A stretch of DNA of 64,000 nucleotides from Proteles cristata cristata (GCA_017311185.1 JAESUZ010000481.1:496001-560000), one strand, 5' to 3'. Shown: positions 22,855 to 32,568, numbered from the stretch's first letter. Numbers and translations are program-made. The notes: generated from the sequence alone by a model not told the origin.

Positions 22855-24819
22855 TTAAAAAAGGAAACCTGAAGGAGAAAAGATAGTGCATGATAATATG
22901 CGAAATATGCTACCAATGGTTAGGTTAGCATAGTAAAATGAGCTATATTTTCCTCTTGCCTATTACCCCAAATCTTTACATTAGCTGGCTATTTTATTAC
23001 ACACACAATATGCACTCACTTTATGATGCAAATAGGATGTAAAAAACTTTTTAAGAAGAGCTAGAAGACCCCTGCGGAGACTCACAAATGTGCCACTAAA
23101 CTAACCGTCCACTATGTCTTTCTGGACTGTCCTAACTGCTGGGCCAAACAACACCAGGGTTACCATATTCCCCTTCCTCTCCCTGGGCCCCAAAGGAAAT
23201 TCTTTTTCCATAGTTGTGAAAAGAAAGGGGAAAAACCAAGTGGGTCGTTGTTTGTTTTCCGTTCCCTCACTCAGCCCCCTCATTTCCTGACTAAATCTGC
23301 TAACCAAGAAGCAGCGAAGACTAAAAACCTCTGTGGTCTGATGGAGTGGGTGAGAGGCATGGGGCTGGGGACAAGCATCGCTTCAGCGATGTGCTGACAC
23401 GAGATCTTTCAAAGAATGAAGAAGCCCTGGAGAAGTGAGAGGTTAGACATCAGCCCAGACTTGAGGTCAGACGCCCAAGTTCCCAGCCATAACCCAGATC
23501 TGCCACCAAGACGTGCCTATCGCCGCACGTCTTTATCTCATCTCAAAAGCAGGGTTGAGCCACCAGAGTCTAAACAAAGTAGGTGCCAAGGATGCAGAAA
23601 GAAGGCCTTGATGCCATCGGACCAACAAAATGCATAGGGGGCTCCGATGGAAAAGCCGCAGGTTTCTTTATCCCTCTCCTCATCCACCGATCTTAGTAGC
23701 CGAGGCACAGCCACATCTTGCTCAGGATTTTGAACTCTATTATCTGAATTGAAAATCCAGACACATGGTGTCTGGAAAACAGAGGAGAGTATTTGACACC
23801 AGGGCTATTTTTAGAAGGGGACACGTGGCTATTGCCGGTGCCACAGGGGGTGGCCAGCCACTGCCTGACAGATCTCTGCTGCAGCCCATAGCATCTCCAG
23901 CCGTGCGTCCCTACCCCCCAGTCTGAAGGCCCGCATTGGATTTTCAGTTATGCATCCCAGATGGAAGTTTTGCCATCTCCACCGAGAGGAGGAAGATTCC
24001 TCAGGCTCCAAGGTCATGAGGCAAAACTCACAGGCCCCGTTCCCGACCTCCACAAGAGACCCCAAAAGCTGTATCTTCCTTCACACCAGGTAGAGCAGCC
24101 CCCTGGCGCGATGCCAAACCAATGTGGGCTACAGAGGAAAGAAGCCCCAGAGAGCCAGAGCTCCAGAAAAAGCCCTCGGGCTGTATCAAGTCCTTGACCA
24201 CAACCCAGCCACCACGCCGGGCTCCCAGGCCAGCTGGGTTCTGTATCCACACACCTGCTCCAGGGCCCGGCGGCTGGCACTCAGAGGTCAGGAAGGAAAT
24301 TCCCCACTGGCAGCGTAGCCATTCAGACGCCTTAATGGAAAACGGCGTTACCCTAGAAGCAATTACCGGTGACCAACCTAGCAACCGGTGGATAGAGAGT
24401 ACTCGAGCGAAACTAACCGCACAGGGCCAAATCACCCCCTGCTAATCTGCCCCAAGATCATCTCTATCTCCTGCCTGACACATAACTGGTGGCCTCCTGG
24501 GCACAAAACCACCATGGAAACTCTTGAAATGCCAACTCCCACAGAGGGAGGGCAGTGGCCAGGGTGAATCAGCCCCTGGGGCTCCATCTCCACCTCTGTT
24601 TCCACAAAGGGGTCGAATCTGGAAGCCACATCTACAGCCTTGGCTGGCTGCTTCTCAGGGACCAGTTTGGCACGCCAGTCAGCATGGGCCTTGCACCGCC
24701 ACAGGCTTCTCCTCAGGGGCCGTCCCGTCCTCCTGACCTCATTCCTCCCTCCTTTCATACCCTCTCCTCCATGTGTCTGCTTCCCCCAACACGCAAGAGC
24801 CAACAATTTCCAGGCCCTG
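22855..24819. other. Unassigned intronic sequence, ~2 kb
   Basis: SINE-free. 23830-24800 is GC-richer, with overlapping frames up to about 150 codons on both strands. None shows a recognisable domain and no frame dominates, so I see unique non-coding sequence. Confidence 0.5.
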
Positions 24820-25045
24820 GAGAGAGGGTGCAGAGAAGCTGTGACAAGCTCAGGCTCTGGAATCAGGAGAATGTGGTTCATAGGTTCGCATCTCACCCTT
24901 GCCTCTGTTAGACCAGGAGCAAATTAATCTCTGAACTTCAGGCTCCTCGGCCATAAAACCCACCTGGGGGCTTTCTTGTGAGGATTAAATGCGATTGTGT
25001 ATTTAAAACGCTTAGTGGAAAACCTGGCACAAAGTAAGACACGGT
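24820..25045 (+). repeat. MIR, near full length
   Basis: Follows MIR order: CAGGCTCTGGAATCAGGAG, TAGACCAGGAGCAAATTAATCTCTGAAC, GTGAGGATTAAATGCG, CTGGCACAAAGTAAG. Confidence 0.7.
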
Positions 25046-26033
25046 CCCCGCCCCCAAGGATTTATGGGTCTGGTAGAGGTTTTCACTGGTTTATATCTGA
25101 CACTGATTACTTACTTAATCTGCTGACAAAGCGCAGGTCTCCCTCTGCATTTGTGTTTGTTGTTTTGTTTTAAGGAAAGAATGAAATTGCCCTCTCCCAC
25201 ACTCCCTGGCCTTCTCATACATGGCAGGGCGTGCCCGGGGGGTTTGGAGGCACACCTCATCCCGCTCTCCTGCAAATGGAGCTGAAACCAGAAGCAAGAC
25301 TCTCTCCAAAGGTCAGAGAAAAGAGCTGAAGAACCAAGATAAATATATCAATGATACCATTACCTGCCAACACACGCACTGGCTAGGCTGGCACCACCAG
25401 AGGGGTGCCCTGGCCTACCAGGCCGGGCAGAAGCAGGGAGAGGCGACCCCTGAGGTCACAAGTGTAGCTGAGCCAAAACCCCGGGGCTCCAAGCTGGAAG
25501 GTCTCTGAGCAGGGTGTGGATGTTGCACAGAAGAGGGGACAGAACAGGCAACGGAAAGTGGTGGCACAAATAATGACACTAAGGAGGGCACCCCGGGAAG
25601 AGAGCAGCAGAGAGGTGCTTCTGGGTCCCCTGGATGGACACCCTACAGTCAGCCATCCACACCTCCTCACTTGTTCCTTGTCAACTTCCCCTTCTCCCTC
25701 CAGGGAAGGAGGACGGGATGCCATTCTGCCAGATCTGGCTCCATCCAACTTCCAACTGTTCACCGTAATCCAGCAGGTCTGAGACTTACAAACGGCCTCC
25801 ACAACCAGCTATAGCCAGAGTGTTCAGGGAGATATGCAGGTGCTAATTCTAAGAGCTTGACCCATCAACATCAGACTACATTTTTCAGGGAGCTCAGAAG
25901 GGGACATAGCCAGCCAAAGGGGGGAAAAAAAGGTGCCATCTTCCCTTAAATGGTGGCTAATTTCCAGTCAGATGGCTGGAAAAACAGTACAAGGCTCAGC
26001 CTCAACCTCCCCACCCGGTTCACCCAGAGCAGC
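25046..26033. other. Unassigned intronic sequence
   Basis: Unique sequence with frames of 88-139 codons in opposing strands at 25380-25800 but no recognisable product. Confidence 0.45.
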
Positions 26034-26050
26034 AAGAACTAGGTGCCTCA

Positions 26051-26682
26051 CCCTCCTACACTGTTGGTGGGAATGTAAACTGGTACAGCCCCTCTGGAAA
26101 ACAGTGTGGAGGTTCCTAAGGAAACTAACAATAGAACTCCCCTATGACCCAGCAATAGCACTGCTAAGAATTTACCCAAGGGATACAGAAATGCTGATGC
26201 ATAGGAGCACATGTACCCCAATGTTCATAGCAGCACTCTCCACAATAGCTAAAACCTGGAAAGAGCCTAAGTGTCCATCAACAGATGAATGGATCAAGAA
26301 GATGTGGTTTATCTATACCATGGAATACTACATGGCAATGAGAAACAATGAAATCTGGCCATGTGTAGCAACATGGATGGACCTTGAAGGTGTTATGCTG
26401 AGCGAAATAAGTCAGGCAGAGAAGGACAAATATCATATGTGTGCACGTATAGGAGGATTAGGAGGAACTTAACAGAGGACCAAGGGGGAGAAGAAGGGCG
26501 GAAATGGTGGGGGAAAGGGAGAGAGGCAAACCATGAGAGACTCTTGAATGATGACAAAAACTGAGGACTGATGGATGTGGGGGGAGGGGGGGGATGGGAA
26601 TGGAGGAGGACACTTGTGGGGATGAGCACTGGGTGTTATGTGGAAACTAATTTGACAATAAACTATTTGTGAAAAAAAAAAA
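26051..26682 (+). mobile_element. Young 5'-truncated L1 (ORF2 end + 3' UTR)
   Basis: A 632-bp L1 3' end. It opens inside ORF2 ([21 protein letters not shown], then MFIAALSTIAKTW and YTMEYYMAMRNNE), with the ORF2 frame unbroken to a stop at 26472. A 3' UTR with GCAAACCATGAGAGACTC, a G-rich tract, GGGATGAGCACTGGGTGTTATG, AATAAA and a poly(A) tail follows. A perfect 17-bp TSD AAGAACTAGGTGCCTCA (26034-26050, 26683-26699) brackets it. The intact frame and perfect TSD indicate recent insertion. It lacks the reverse transcriptase and endonuclease and cannot move by itself. Confidence 0.96.
26574..26606 (+). repeat. G-rich tract of L1 3' UTR
   Basis: Runs of 6, 8, 3 and more G within GTGGGGGGAGGGGGGGGATG, the position where L1 3' UTRs carry a conserved G-quadruplex-prone polypurine tract. 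Confidence 0.75.
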
Positions 26683-26699
26683 AAGAACTAGGTGCCTCA

Positions 26700-27039
26700 A
26701 ATACCACTCTGCATGTCTCTCCCTGGTTCCAGAGCCTAGAGAGTCTCTTCACGGAGGTGAACCCTCTTTGTATATAAAGCATGCTGTCCATGGTATCTCA
26801 ATGCACGTTTGTCAACTGACTGATAAACTGAAATGCAAACTCTTGGGCATAAATCAAGTCTGTCAACCCGTTACTTCACCGCCTCATTTTCCACATCCCT
26901 CATGGAGACTACTCTCTTGGTCACCCATTCCCATCAAGTCAGCACCCCCAAACTGCTCTCACCAACAAGCATCTGGTCCCCATTTAAAACTGCTCTCCAT
27001 GGTTATGTACTCTTCCGCCTGGGGCTGAAGGCTGAGGAG
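26700..27039. other. Unassigned intronic sequence
   Basis: No gene; a 119-codon plus-strand frame starts in the L1 tail and is not protein-like. Confidence 0.45.
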
Positions 27040-27212
27040 TAGGACTGAGGGTGGTACGTCCCGGGTACGGATTTCTTTTTGGGGTCATGAAAATGTTCTG
27101 AAATAGACTGTGGTGCCTCTTTGTGAATCTGCTAACAACCACCGAAACGTATACTTTATAAATGAGTGATTGGTACGGTATGTGAATTATATCTCAATAA
27201 AGCTGTCACAGG
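27040..27212 (+). repeat. Ancient LINE-type 3' end
   Basis: GGATTTCTTTTTGGGGTCATG..AAATGTTCTG and ATGTGAATTATATCTC..AATAAAGCTGTC match a very common mammalian repeat terminus, probably an old L1 family. Exact family not certain. Confidence 0.5.
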
Positions 27213-27325
27213 AGAAAAACCTCAGCTCTGAACTCATCCCCTCCAGGAAATTCTCCCTGACTCATGAATAAAGATAATTCCATTCCAAACAGCAAAGAGA
27301 GAAAGGATCGTTCATTCACTTGTTT

Positions 27326-27554
27326 GTTTTTTTTTTTTTAATTTTTTTAATGTTTTATTTTTATTTCTAGGAGATAGAGAGACAGCATGAGCAGGGGAGG
27401 GCCAGAGAGAGAGGGAGTCACAGACTGAAGCAGGCTCCATGCTCTGAGCTGGCAGTCAGCACAGAGCCCGACGCGGGGCTCGAACCCACGAACCGTGAGA
27501 TCATGACCTAAGCCAAAGTCGGACGCTTAACCGACTAAGCCACCCCGGTGCCCC
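27326..27554 (-). mobile_element. SINEC_Fc-type SINE, variant subfamily
   Basis: Minus-strand copy with unusual diagnostic text shared with 48543-48759: TTTCTAGGAGA, GGGAGTCACAGACTGAA, GCTGGCAGTCAGCAC, GACCTAAGC, CCGACTAAGCCACC. TSD CATTCACTTGTTT (27313-27325) and again from 27555. Confidence 0.93.
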
Positions 27555-27569
27555 CATTCACTTGTTTTT

Positions 27570-27700
27570 AATTTATTCATCAACAAACATGTACTGATCA
27601 CAACAAAAGGCCAAGTACGGTGCTAGACAGCAAAGATACCAAGGGGAACCAGACAAAATTGGACACGGGTTATGTCAGAACTGTCCTTCAAGGTGTCTGG
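27570..27700 (+). repeat. L2-type relic
   Basis: CAACAAACATGTACTGATCAC..GTACGGTGCTAGACAGC resembles the L2 3' region. Confidence 0.4.
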
Positions 27701-28506
27701 ATCCCCAAACCACTAGAACTCTACCACTTTCTCCACTTCTTTCTTACTAGGGTTACGAGAGGGAAAAAAACGGTTCTCCTGGTCCTCTATGTTCGACTTT
27801 GTGCAGTTAAAATCCACAGCCCCACCAACTTGCACCACATCAGATGCCACCGCAGGCCTGAAAGGTGCTTTTCTCTACTGTGCAGAGGGAGATTCCGAGG
27901 TAGGACGTGAAGAAAAATGATACCACGCTGGGACCGGTATGCTAATCCCCCCTAAGCCAGGTAGAGAGGGCAGAGTCATTTTCCAATCATCGTTTCCAAA
28001 CCCCGTAATGTGTGAGGAGTCCCAGGTGCAGCTCCAGGACACCTGAGCCCAAATACTCACACCCTCAAGCACACATCCACTCCATGAGAGATGCTCAGAC
28101 TACAGACAATAAATAACCCTTTGCCTGGCAGGTGGGAAACCCATTTCCACGGGTATTACTCCTCAGACACGTGACCCCTTCCATGGTTGGAGAAGGCGAG
28201 ACACAAGGCAGCGAATGAAGGAGGGTGTCCCAGGTCCCACACTTACTACGTAACAGAACTTAAATGTGAACTGAAGTCTCCTGACTTCACGTCCAATATT
28301 CTTTCTGCCCTACTGCCTCCAAACGCCAGGTCCTTCTCAGGGAGTCTTGCTGGGCATTCCAAGCACCTAGTCACTCCACTGCTTCTTTTCTCTCCAAGAA
28401 GTCTTCCATTTCTAAGGCCTACACGTGATGGGGGTTTTGTCTTTGCCAAGATTCAGAGATGTCAACAGGAGGCAGTGTAGCAGTGGTTAAGAGGAGACAT
28501 TGGGTT
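27701..28506. other. Unassigned intronic sequence
   Basis: About 800 bp, no gene or clear repeat; frames of 65-97 codons are not protein-like. Confidence 0.45.
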
Positions 28507-28720
28507 AGGGCGCCTGAGTGGCTCAGTTGGTTAAGCGTGCAACTTTGGCTCAGGTCATGATCTCACAGTTTGTGGGTTTGAGCCTGCATCAGGCTCTGTG
28601 AGGACAGCTCAGAGCCTGGAGCCTGCTTCAGATTCTGTGTCTCCCTTTCTCTCTGCCCCTCCCCTGCTCATGCTCTGTCTCTCCTTCAAAAATAAACAAA
28701 CATTAAAAAAAAAAAAAAAG
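28507..28720 (+). mobile_element. SINEC_Fc-type SINE
   Basis: Plus-strand, near-consensus copy ending in an uninterrupted A15 tail. Confidence 0.93.
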
Positions 28721-29129
28721 AATAGAGATTGGAGTCATACCCATCGGGTCCAGAGTCTGCCTTTTTCTATACATACACACATCGTCTTCTAATCCAGCAA
28801 GCCATCATTTAAAAGACCTGCCTGCCTGCCTCTACATTCTAGGTGAAAATCTTTACTGATTTTAAGAGTATGGAAGATTCCCTGAACCCTTAGACAACTC
28901 TCAAAACCAAGAAATTTTAATTTTAACCAAATCCACCCCCATCCTCATCCTGGCCAGCAATGCAAGACTCTTTTCCCCATATTTTGTCCTCCACACATGT
29001 GACACATCCCAAGGTCGAAACACGGTCTCCGTTAGGGGTCTCTCACATTGGAGGGGAGGGTCTCTATCAGGACTTCTCACATTGGAGGGGGAAAAGCTGA
29101 TAAAAGGTGATGAACTACTTTCATTCAAG
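28721..29129. other. Unassigned sequence with local duplication
   Basis: Contains a repeated TCTCACATTGGAGGGG at about 29041 and 29077 (unit about 36 bp, diverged). No gene. Confidence 0.45.
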
Positions 29130-29260
29130 GTTAGCTTCTGGCTGACTCAGGGGGTAGAGGATTCAAGGGACTCTGGATCTTGGGGTCATGAGTTGGGGTT
29201 GTGAATTCAAGCCCCACACTGGGCACAGAGATTACTTTAAAAAAATAAAAATAAAAAAAG
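29130..29260 (+). mobile_element. Short older CAN-SINE
   Basis: GATCTTGGGGTCATGAG..AATTCAAGCCCCACACTGGGC, ATTACTTTAAAAAAATAAAA tail; no CT-rich body. Confidence 0.75.
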
Positions 29261-29404
29261 AGTAGCTCCCACAAAGTTTGCCCCTCTTCCATCTACTCTG
29301 TGGAAAAGTAAGCAGGATGAGGTACCAGACAGACAGAATTGTTCCTGCTGGATCCACAAAAAGCCCTGGGACAAAACTCTACATCCACCCTTGAAAGGAT
29401 AACC

Positions 29405-29609
29405 CAGCAGCTGGGTGGCCCAGTCAGTTCCAGTGACTTAGGCTCAGGTCATGAGCTCATGGTTCGTGGGTTCGAGCCCTACATCGGGCTCCATGCTGGT
29501 GGTGTGGAGCCTGCTTAGGGCTCTCTCTCCCTCTCTCTTTGCCCCTCCCCTATGCACGCTCTCAAAATAAACAACTAAGACTTTTAAAAAAAAAGAAAAG
29601 AAAAGAAAA
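29405..29609 (+). mobile_element. SINEC_Fc-type SINE with (GAAAA)n tail
   Basis: Plus-strand copy; the tail has mutated into GAAAA repeats. Perfect TSD GAAAGGATAACC (29393-29404, 29610-29621). Confidence 0.93.
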
Positions 29610-29756
29610 GAAAGGATAACCACTTCCATTCAATGCAGACAGAAAGGACAGACCCTGGAAAGCTTAGCATAACTTCACTGATTCCTTAGCCATCACCTCA
29701 AAGACACAAGGTTTACCATGCTTTTTTCTTCCCCTCTAAAGTTTGTTAGTATTATT

Positions 29757-30064
29757 ATTATTTTAGTAATCTCTACACCCAATGTGGTATGTGAACCCAA
29801 GACCCTGAGATCATGAACGACAGGCTAGGGGCGCATGAGTGGTTCAGTCAATTAAGCGCCAACTTCAGCTCAGGTCATGATTTCAAGGTTCGTGAGTTCG
29901 AGCCCTGCACTGGGCTCTGTGCTGACAGCTCAAAGCCTGGACCCTGCTTCAGATTCTGTGTCTCCCTCTCTCTCTACCCCTCCCCTCCTTGCTCTCTCTT
30001 TCAAAAATAAACATTAAAAATAAAAAAGAACCACAGGCTCTTCCAACTGAGGCAGCCTGGTGCC
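29757..30064 (-). mobile_element. Short older CAN-SINE, interrupted
   Basis: Left part TAATCTCTACACCCAATGTGG..AAGACCCTGAGATCATGAACG, right part CAGGCTCTTCCAACTGAGGCAGCCTGGTGCCCC; interrupted by a plus-strand SINE at 29827-30027. Confidence 0.75.
29827..30027 (+). mobile_element. SINEC_Fc-type SINE nested in an older SINE
   Basis: Plus-strand copy GGGGCGCATGAGTGGTTCAG to AAAAATAAACATTAAAAA. TSD GAACGACAGGCT (29815-29826) / GAACCACAGGCT (30028-30039), one mismatch. Confidence 0.93.
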
Positions 30065-30486
30065 CCCACCCTGCTTTTTCGGCCTTTGTCCTTACTGTTC
30101 CCCTTTTCCCAGCTCATGCCCCTGACTTCATACTTTCCCTGCTGTTTTCTACTACCTATCTGTATTTGTAACAGTTTGAGACTCTCCCTTCCAGAAATCT
30201 TTATGTCTTCCAATGGTTCCATCTCAACAGGAGTGAAATTCATAGGTCTTAATTGCTGATATGAGTTTCCACCCATCCTCCTTCTCCAAGTCAGCATCCC
30301 CTCTTTCTACTCAGCCCTTCTTCCTCTCCCTCCAGGACCCCATCAATTAGCTGATACCAGACTGAGCTCAGAACGTTCAATAAATACTTAATGAAGTGAA
30401 TGAAACTGACTAGGCCAGGAGCAGAAGTCTTGGGGAAGGTGGCCAGTTCTGCAGCTGCCCCACACAAGGGCACAACCCTCTGTTAG
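30065..30486. other. Unassigned intronic sequence
   Basis: L2-tail-like words (GTTCAATAAATACTTAATGAAGTGAATGAA at about 30377-30406) but otherwise nothing assigned. Confidence 0.4.
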
Positions 30487-30496
30487 GAGACAGGGC

Positions 30497-30652
30497 ACTT
30501 GAGATACTCAAAGCGCCAGCTCTTGATTCTGGCTCAGGTCATGACCTCACCGTCGGTGGGATGGCACCCCACCTTGGGCTCTGCACTGAAAGCACAGAGC
30601 CTGCTTGGGATTCTCTCCTCTCTCAAAATAAATAAACATTTAAAAAAAGAGA
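30497..30652 (+). mobile_element. SINEC_Fc-type SINE, short
   Basis: Plus-strand copy with shortened body; TSD GAGACAGGGC (30487-30496, 30653-30662), perfect 10 bp. Confidence 0.88.
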
Positions 30653-30662
30653 GAGACAGGGC

Positions 30663-31129
30663 CCTAGAGTCTAAACGTGAGTAGAGTCCGTGGTATCAAT
30701 GAGCCAGTGAGGGTCGCCCACGCACAATACTTCACCCGGCAATGGCCTTGGCCCCAGCATACCTCCTAGCGGAGTCTGTATCCAGCCGCCCTATGGTTTT
30801 CTACACCAAGTGATAGAGAAAGGGAACTTGTCGCATTACTCAGATGCCTCACTAACCCAGGCAAGAAGTAGCTGGCCCAAACGAGAGTGATGTAGATCAG
30901 GTCTAGATCCCTGAAGACTCTTATCTGTAGTGGGAAATGGGACTCACTCAACACGAATACTCCAGCTCGTCCTCTACCTTTATGGGCCAGGGCACGCAAG
31001 GCTGGCAAGGCAAAATTAAAATAATAAAAACGGAAATGGGGGTTCAGAAACATAAGTGTCAGTGGCGGTGCCACTGAACCTCTTTCACCTTCTGCTACCT
31101 CCATGCGTTAACCCTGGACACGAGTAGGA
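30663..31129. other. Unassigned intronic sequence near the CpG island
   Basis: No gene or young repeat. An AATTAAAATAATAAAAACGG stretch is at about 31013-31032. Confidence 0.45.
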
Positions 31130-31250
31130 CCTAACTCAGAGTTTTTGTGAGGATTCGGCTTGGAGATACACGGTGCTCACGGTAGCGACCTGCACATGAT
31201 AAGGACTCAACAGATGTGCGCTGCCACGGGTTTTATTACTTATTTGGCTC
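31130..31250 (+). repeat. MIR 3' half relic
   Basis: TTTTTGTGAGGATTCGGCTTGG..ACATGATAAGGACTCAACAGATGTGCG fits the MIR 3' end. Confidence 0.4.
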
Positions 31251-31532
31251 TGAGGATGGAATGAGATGGGATGCGGCGGGAAGCCCCGCGTAGATGTGGG
31301 GCACAGGAGAAAAGTCGCAGGCCCCCAGCCCCGTCTTGGGGAAGGAGGGCGACACGCGTGGAAAATCTAAGGGTCACCTGCCCCCGAGCGGGGCGCCAGC
31401 AGTGCCGGGAGCCCTGCTCTGGCGAGCCCCCAACCCCTACCCCCGCAGGCTTCGCGAGGTTTCGTCCTGGACGGCCCCGGGGCAGGGAAGGGGAAGGAGG
31501 GGAGAGGGAGGCAGGCAGGGGGCGGCGCGGGG

Positions 31533-31540
31533 ACGTACCT
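31533..31540 (-). other. Splice donor AG|GTACGT
   Basis: On the minus strand the reading frame runs ...AGC GAA AGC AG and then GTACGT, with the exon's last base at 31539 and the intron starting at 31538. It fits the U1 consensus at positions +1 to +3 and +5 to +6. This is the main evidence that the open frame ends as an exon rather than at a stop codon. Confidence 0.75.
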
Positions 31541-31912
31541 GCTTTCGCTGCACTCCTTCCGCTCCCTCACCCTGAGCCACTTGCGGAGGAGGAAGCGCTT
31601 TCGGCGCGGAGAAGCGCTGGGTGTGGAGCAGTTGGACCACGGGGTGTCCTCGTCGCTGGAAGGCGTGATCTCGATGGACGGCAGCTGGAGGAACTCCTTG
31701 CCGGGGGCCAAGACGCCGGGCAGGTCCCGGGCCAGCCCGGCCTCCAGGCTCTGCTCCTGCACGTTCTTCATGCGGCGCATCTTGAAGCGCCGGCGGCGGA
31801 GCGTGGGGGTCGACGAGCTGGACCAGAGCGGGCTGCCCTCGGGCGCGCCCTGCGACTCGGGCACCTGCAGGGCGGGCGGCTGCAGGTTCTCCAGCATGTT
31901 GGCCGCCGGCAT
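31539..31912 (-). CDS. GRAMD1B: First coding exon of a long GRAMD1B (Aster-B) isoform, partial
   Basis: The exon encodes 124 codons plus two bases, starting MPAANMLENLQPPALQ and ending RKECSES, then AG|GTACGT, a near-consensus donor, so the intron is phase 2 and the split codon would be Ser or Arg. GRAMD1B is an ER-anchored protein that moves cholesterol from the plasma membrane to the ER at contact sites, using a GRAM domain, an ASTER/VASt domain and one C-terminal membrane helix. None of those is here; this exon gives only a disordered N-terminal extension. Visible features are a Ser/Thr run at 31-37, a basic tract at 39-49 (RRRRFKMRRMK), an acidic serine patch at 85-89 (SSDED) and a second basic tract at 103-119. 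The first ATG has a poor Kozak context (C at -3); Met6 has A at -3 and may be the real start. The gene name rests on recalled similarity to the long isoform; that this is real coding sequence is better supported than the name. Confidence 0.62.
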
Positions 31913-32340
31913 GGGGCCCCCGCGGCGTCCGCGCTCGCTCGCCGCCCTCGGCCGGCCGCCTCGCTCCCCACCCCCGGCCGCGGCGCGCTCGGCCCGCTCT
32001 CGGTTGGGAAACGCTCGCCGCTCGAGCCGCGCGGAGGGTAAGTTCCTCTCCCGGAGCGACGCGAGGCAGGCGCGCGGCCGCCGGGGCCGAACTTTCCGGT
32101 GCGCGCTCCCTCCTCCCCGCGGCGGTCGGCGCCGGCCCGCCCCGTCCGCCCTCCGCCGCCACCGGGCCGCCCTCCTGGGGCTCCCGCGGCGCGCCCGCTT
32201 GTTTGTCTTCCACGCTCTCCCTGGCCTGCTTGCGTCTTCGCCTTAGCGGGACTCGGCGGCGCGGGCCCCCAGGGGGCGGCTCGGCAAACTCTCAGCGGCT
32301 CGCGATCCGCCGACCGGGCTGGGAAGCCGGTGGGGCGCTG
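31913..32340 (-). promoter_or_regulatory. GRAMD1B: Presumed 5' UTR and core promoter of the minus-strand exon
   Basis: GC-rich sequence directly upstream of the start codon with no TATA box on the minus strand, so dispersed CpG-island initiation is likely. The transcription start cannot be fixed from sequence. An upstream ATG at 32213 opens a frame that runs out of frame across the main start. Confidence 0.45.
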
Positions 32341-32395
32341 CAGGGGAGGCGGAGAGCGGGAGGGAGAAGGGGAGAGAGAGAGAGAGAGGAAGCGA
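32341..32395. repeat. Promoter-edge polypurine tract
   Basis: Almost uninterrupted G/A sequence on the plus strand, including a (GA)n run at about 32372-32388, at the right edge of the CpG island. The minus strand, the sense strand of the exon, is therefore CT-rich. Such tracts can form triplex DNA or bind GAGA-type factors. Confidence 0.5.
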
Positions 32396-32402
32396 GACAC
32401 TG

Positions 32403-32410
32403 TATAAAAA
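32403..32410 (+). promoter_or_regulatory. TATA-like motif TATAAAAA facing right
   Basis: TATAAAAA sits just outside the CpG island and points away from the coding exon. It could support divergent antisense transcription to the right, or it may be a chance A-rich match. Confidence 0.25.
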
Positions 32411-32563
32411 CAAAAAAGGAGGAGGGGGGGCTAGAGGGGGCCCTAGGAGGGAGGGGAGGGGAGGTCGTTTCTGTCCAGAAAGGGCATGCACAGCCAGCGA
32501 CGGCTAGGGTAACTGTACCCGGAATCCCTTGGGGAGGGACTCTACCTCCGAGTAAAGGCTGCT

Positions 32564-32568
32564 CCAAT
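32564..32568 (+). promoter_or_regulatory. CCAAT box (NF-Y type), forward
   Basis: CTCCAATCAG fits the NF-Y core CCAATCA. It lies about 220 bp right of the CpG island edge and is paired with an oppositely oriented copy about 50 bp away. Confidence 0.5.

Larger units (their letters stand above)
1..31538 (-). other. GRAMD1B: Presumed first intron of GRAMD1B (partial)
   Basis: Inferred from the donor at 31538 and the minus-strand direction of the exon. The next exon of the long isoform should continue with a Ser/Gln-rich segment; I did not find a matching coding stretch down to position 1, so the intron extends beyond the window. It is filled with SINEs, MIR and L2 relics and one young L1. Confidence 0.5.
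31270..32395. promoter_or_regulatory. CpG island over first exon and 5' UTR
   Basis: About 1.1 kb with dense CpG and very high GC, standing out sharply from the AT-richer repeat-filled flanks. It covers the exon at 31539-31912 and extends right over its presumed 5' UTR. All reading frames on both strands stay open for long distances here, which is explained by a lack of AT-rich stop codons. It contains no recognisable interspersed repeat, as expected for a protected active promoter. Confidence 0.85.

Noticed and set aside
24028..24927. Cluster of 90-154-codon frames on both strands
   Set aside because: Mutually overlapping, no shared domain, no CpG island or clear exon boundaries. Plain unique intron is the simpler reading.
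25933..26472. 179-codon plus-strand frame as a host gene
   Set aside because: From about residue 40 it is the C-terminus of L1 ORF2, inside a TSD-bounded L1; the first part is a chance extension.
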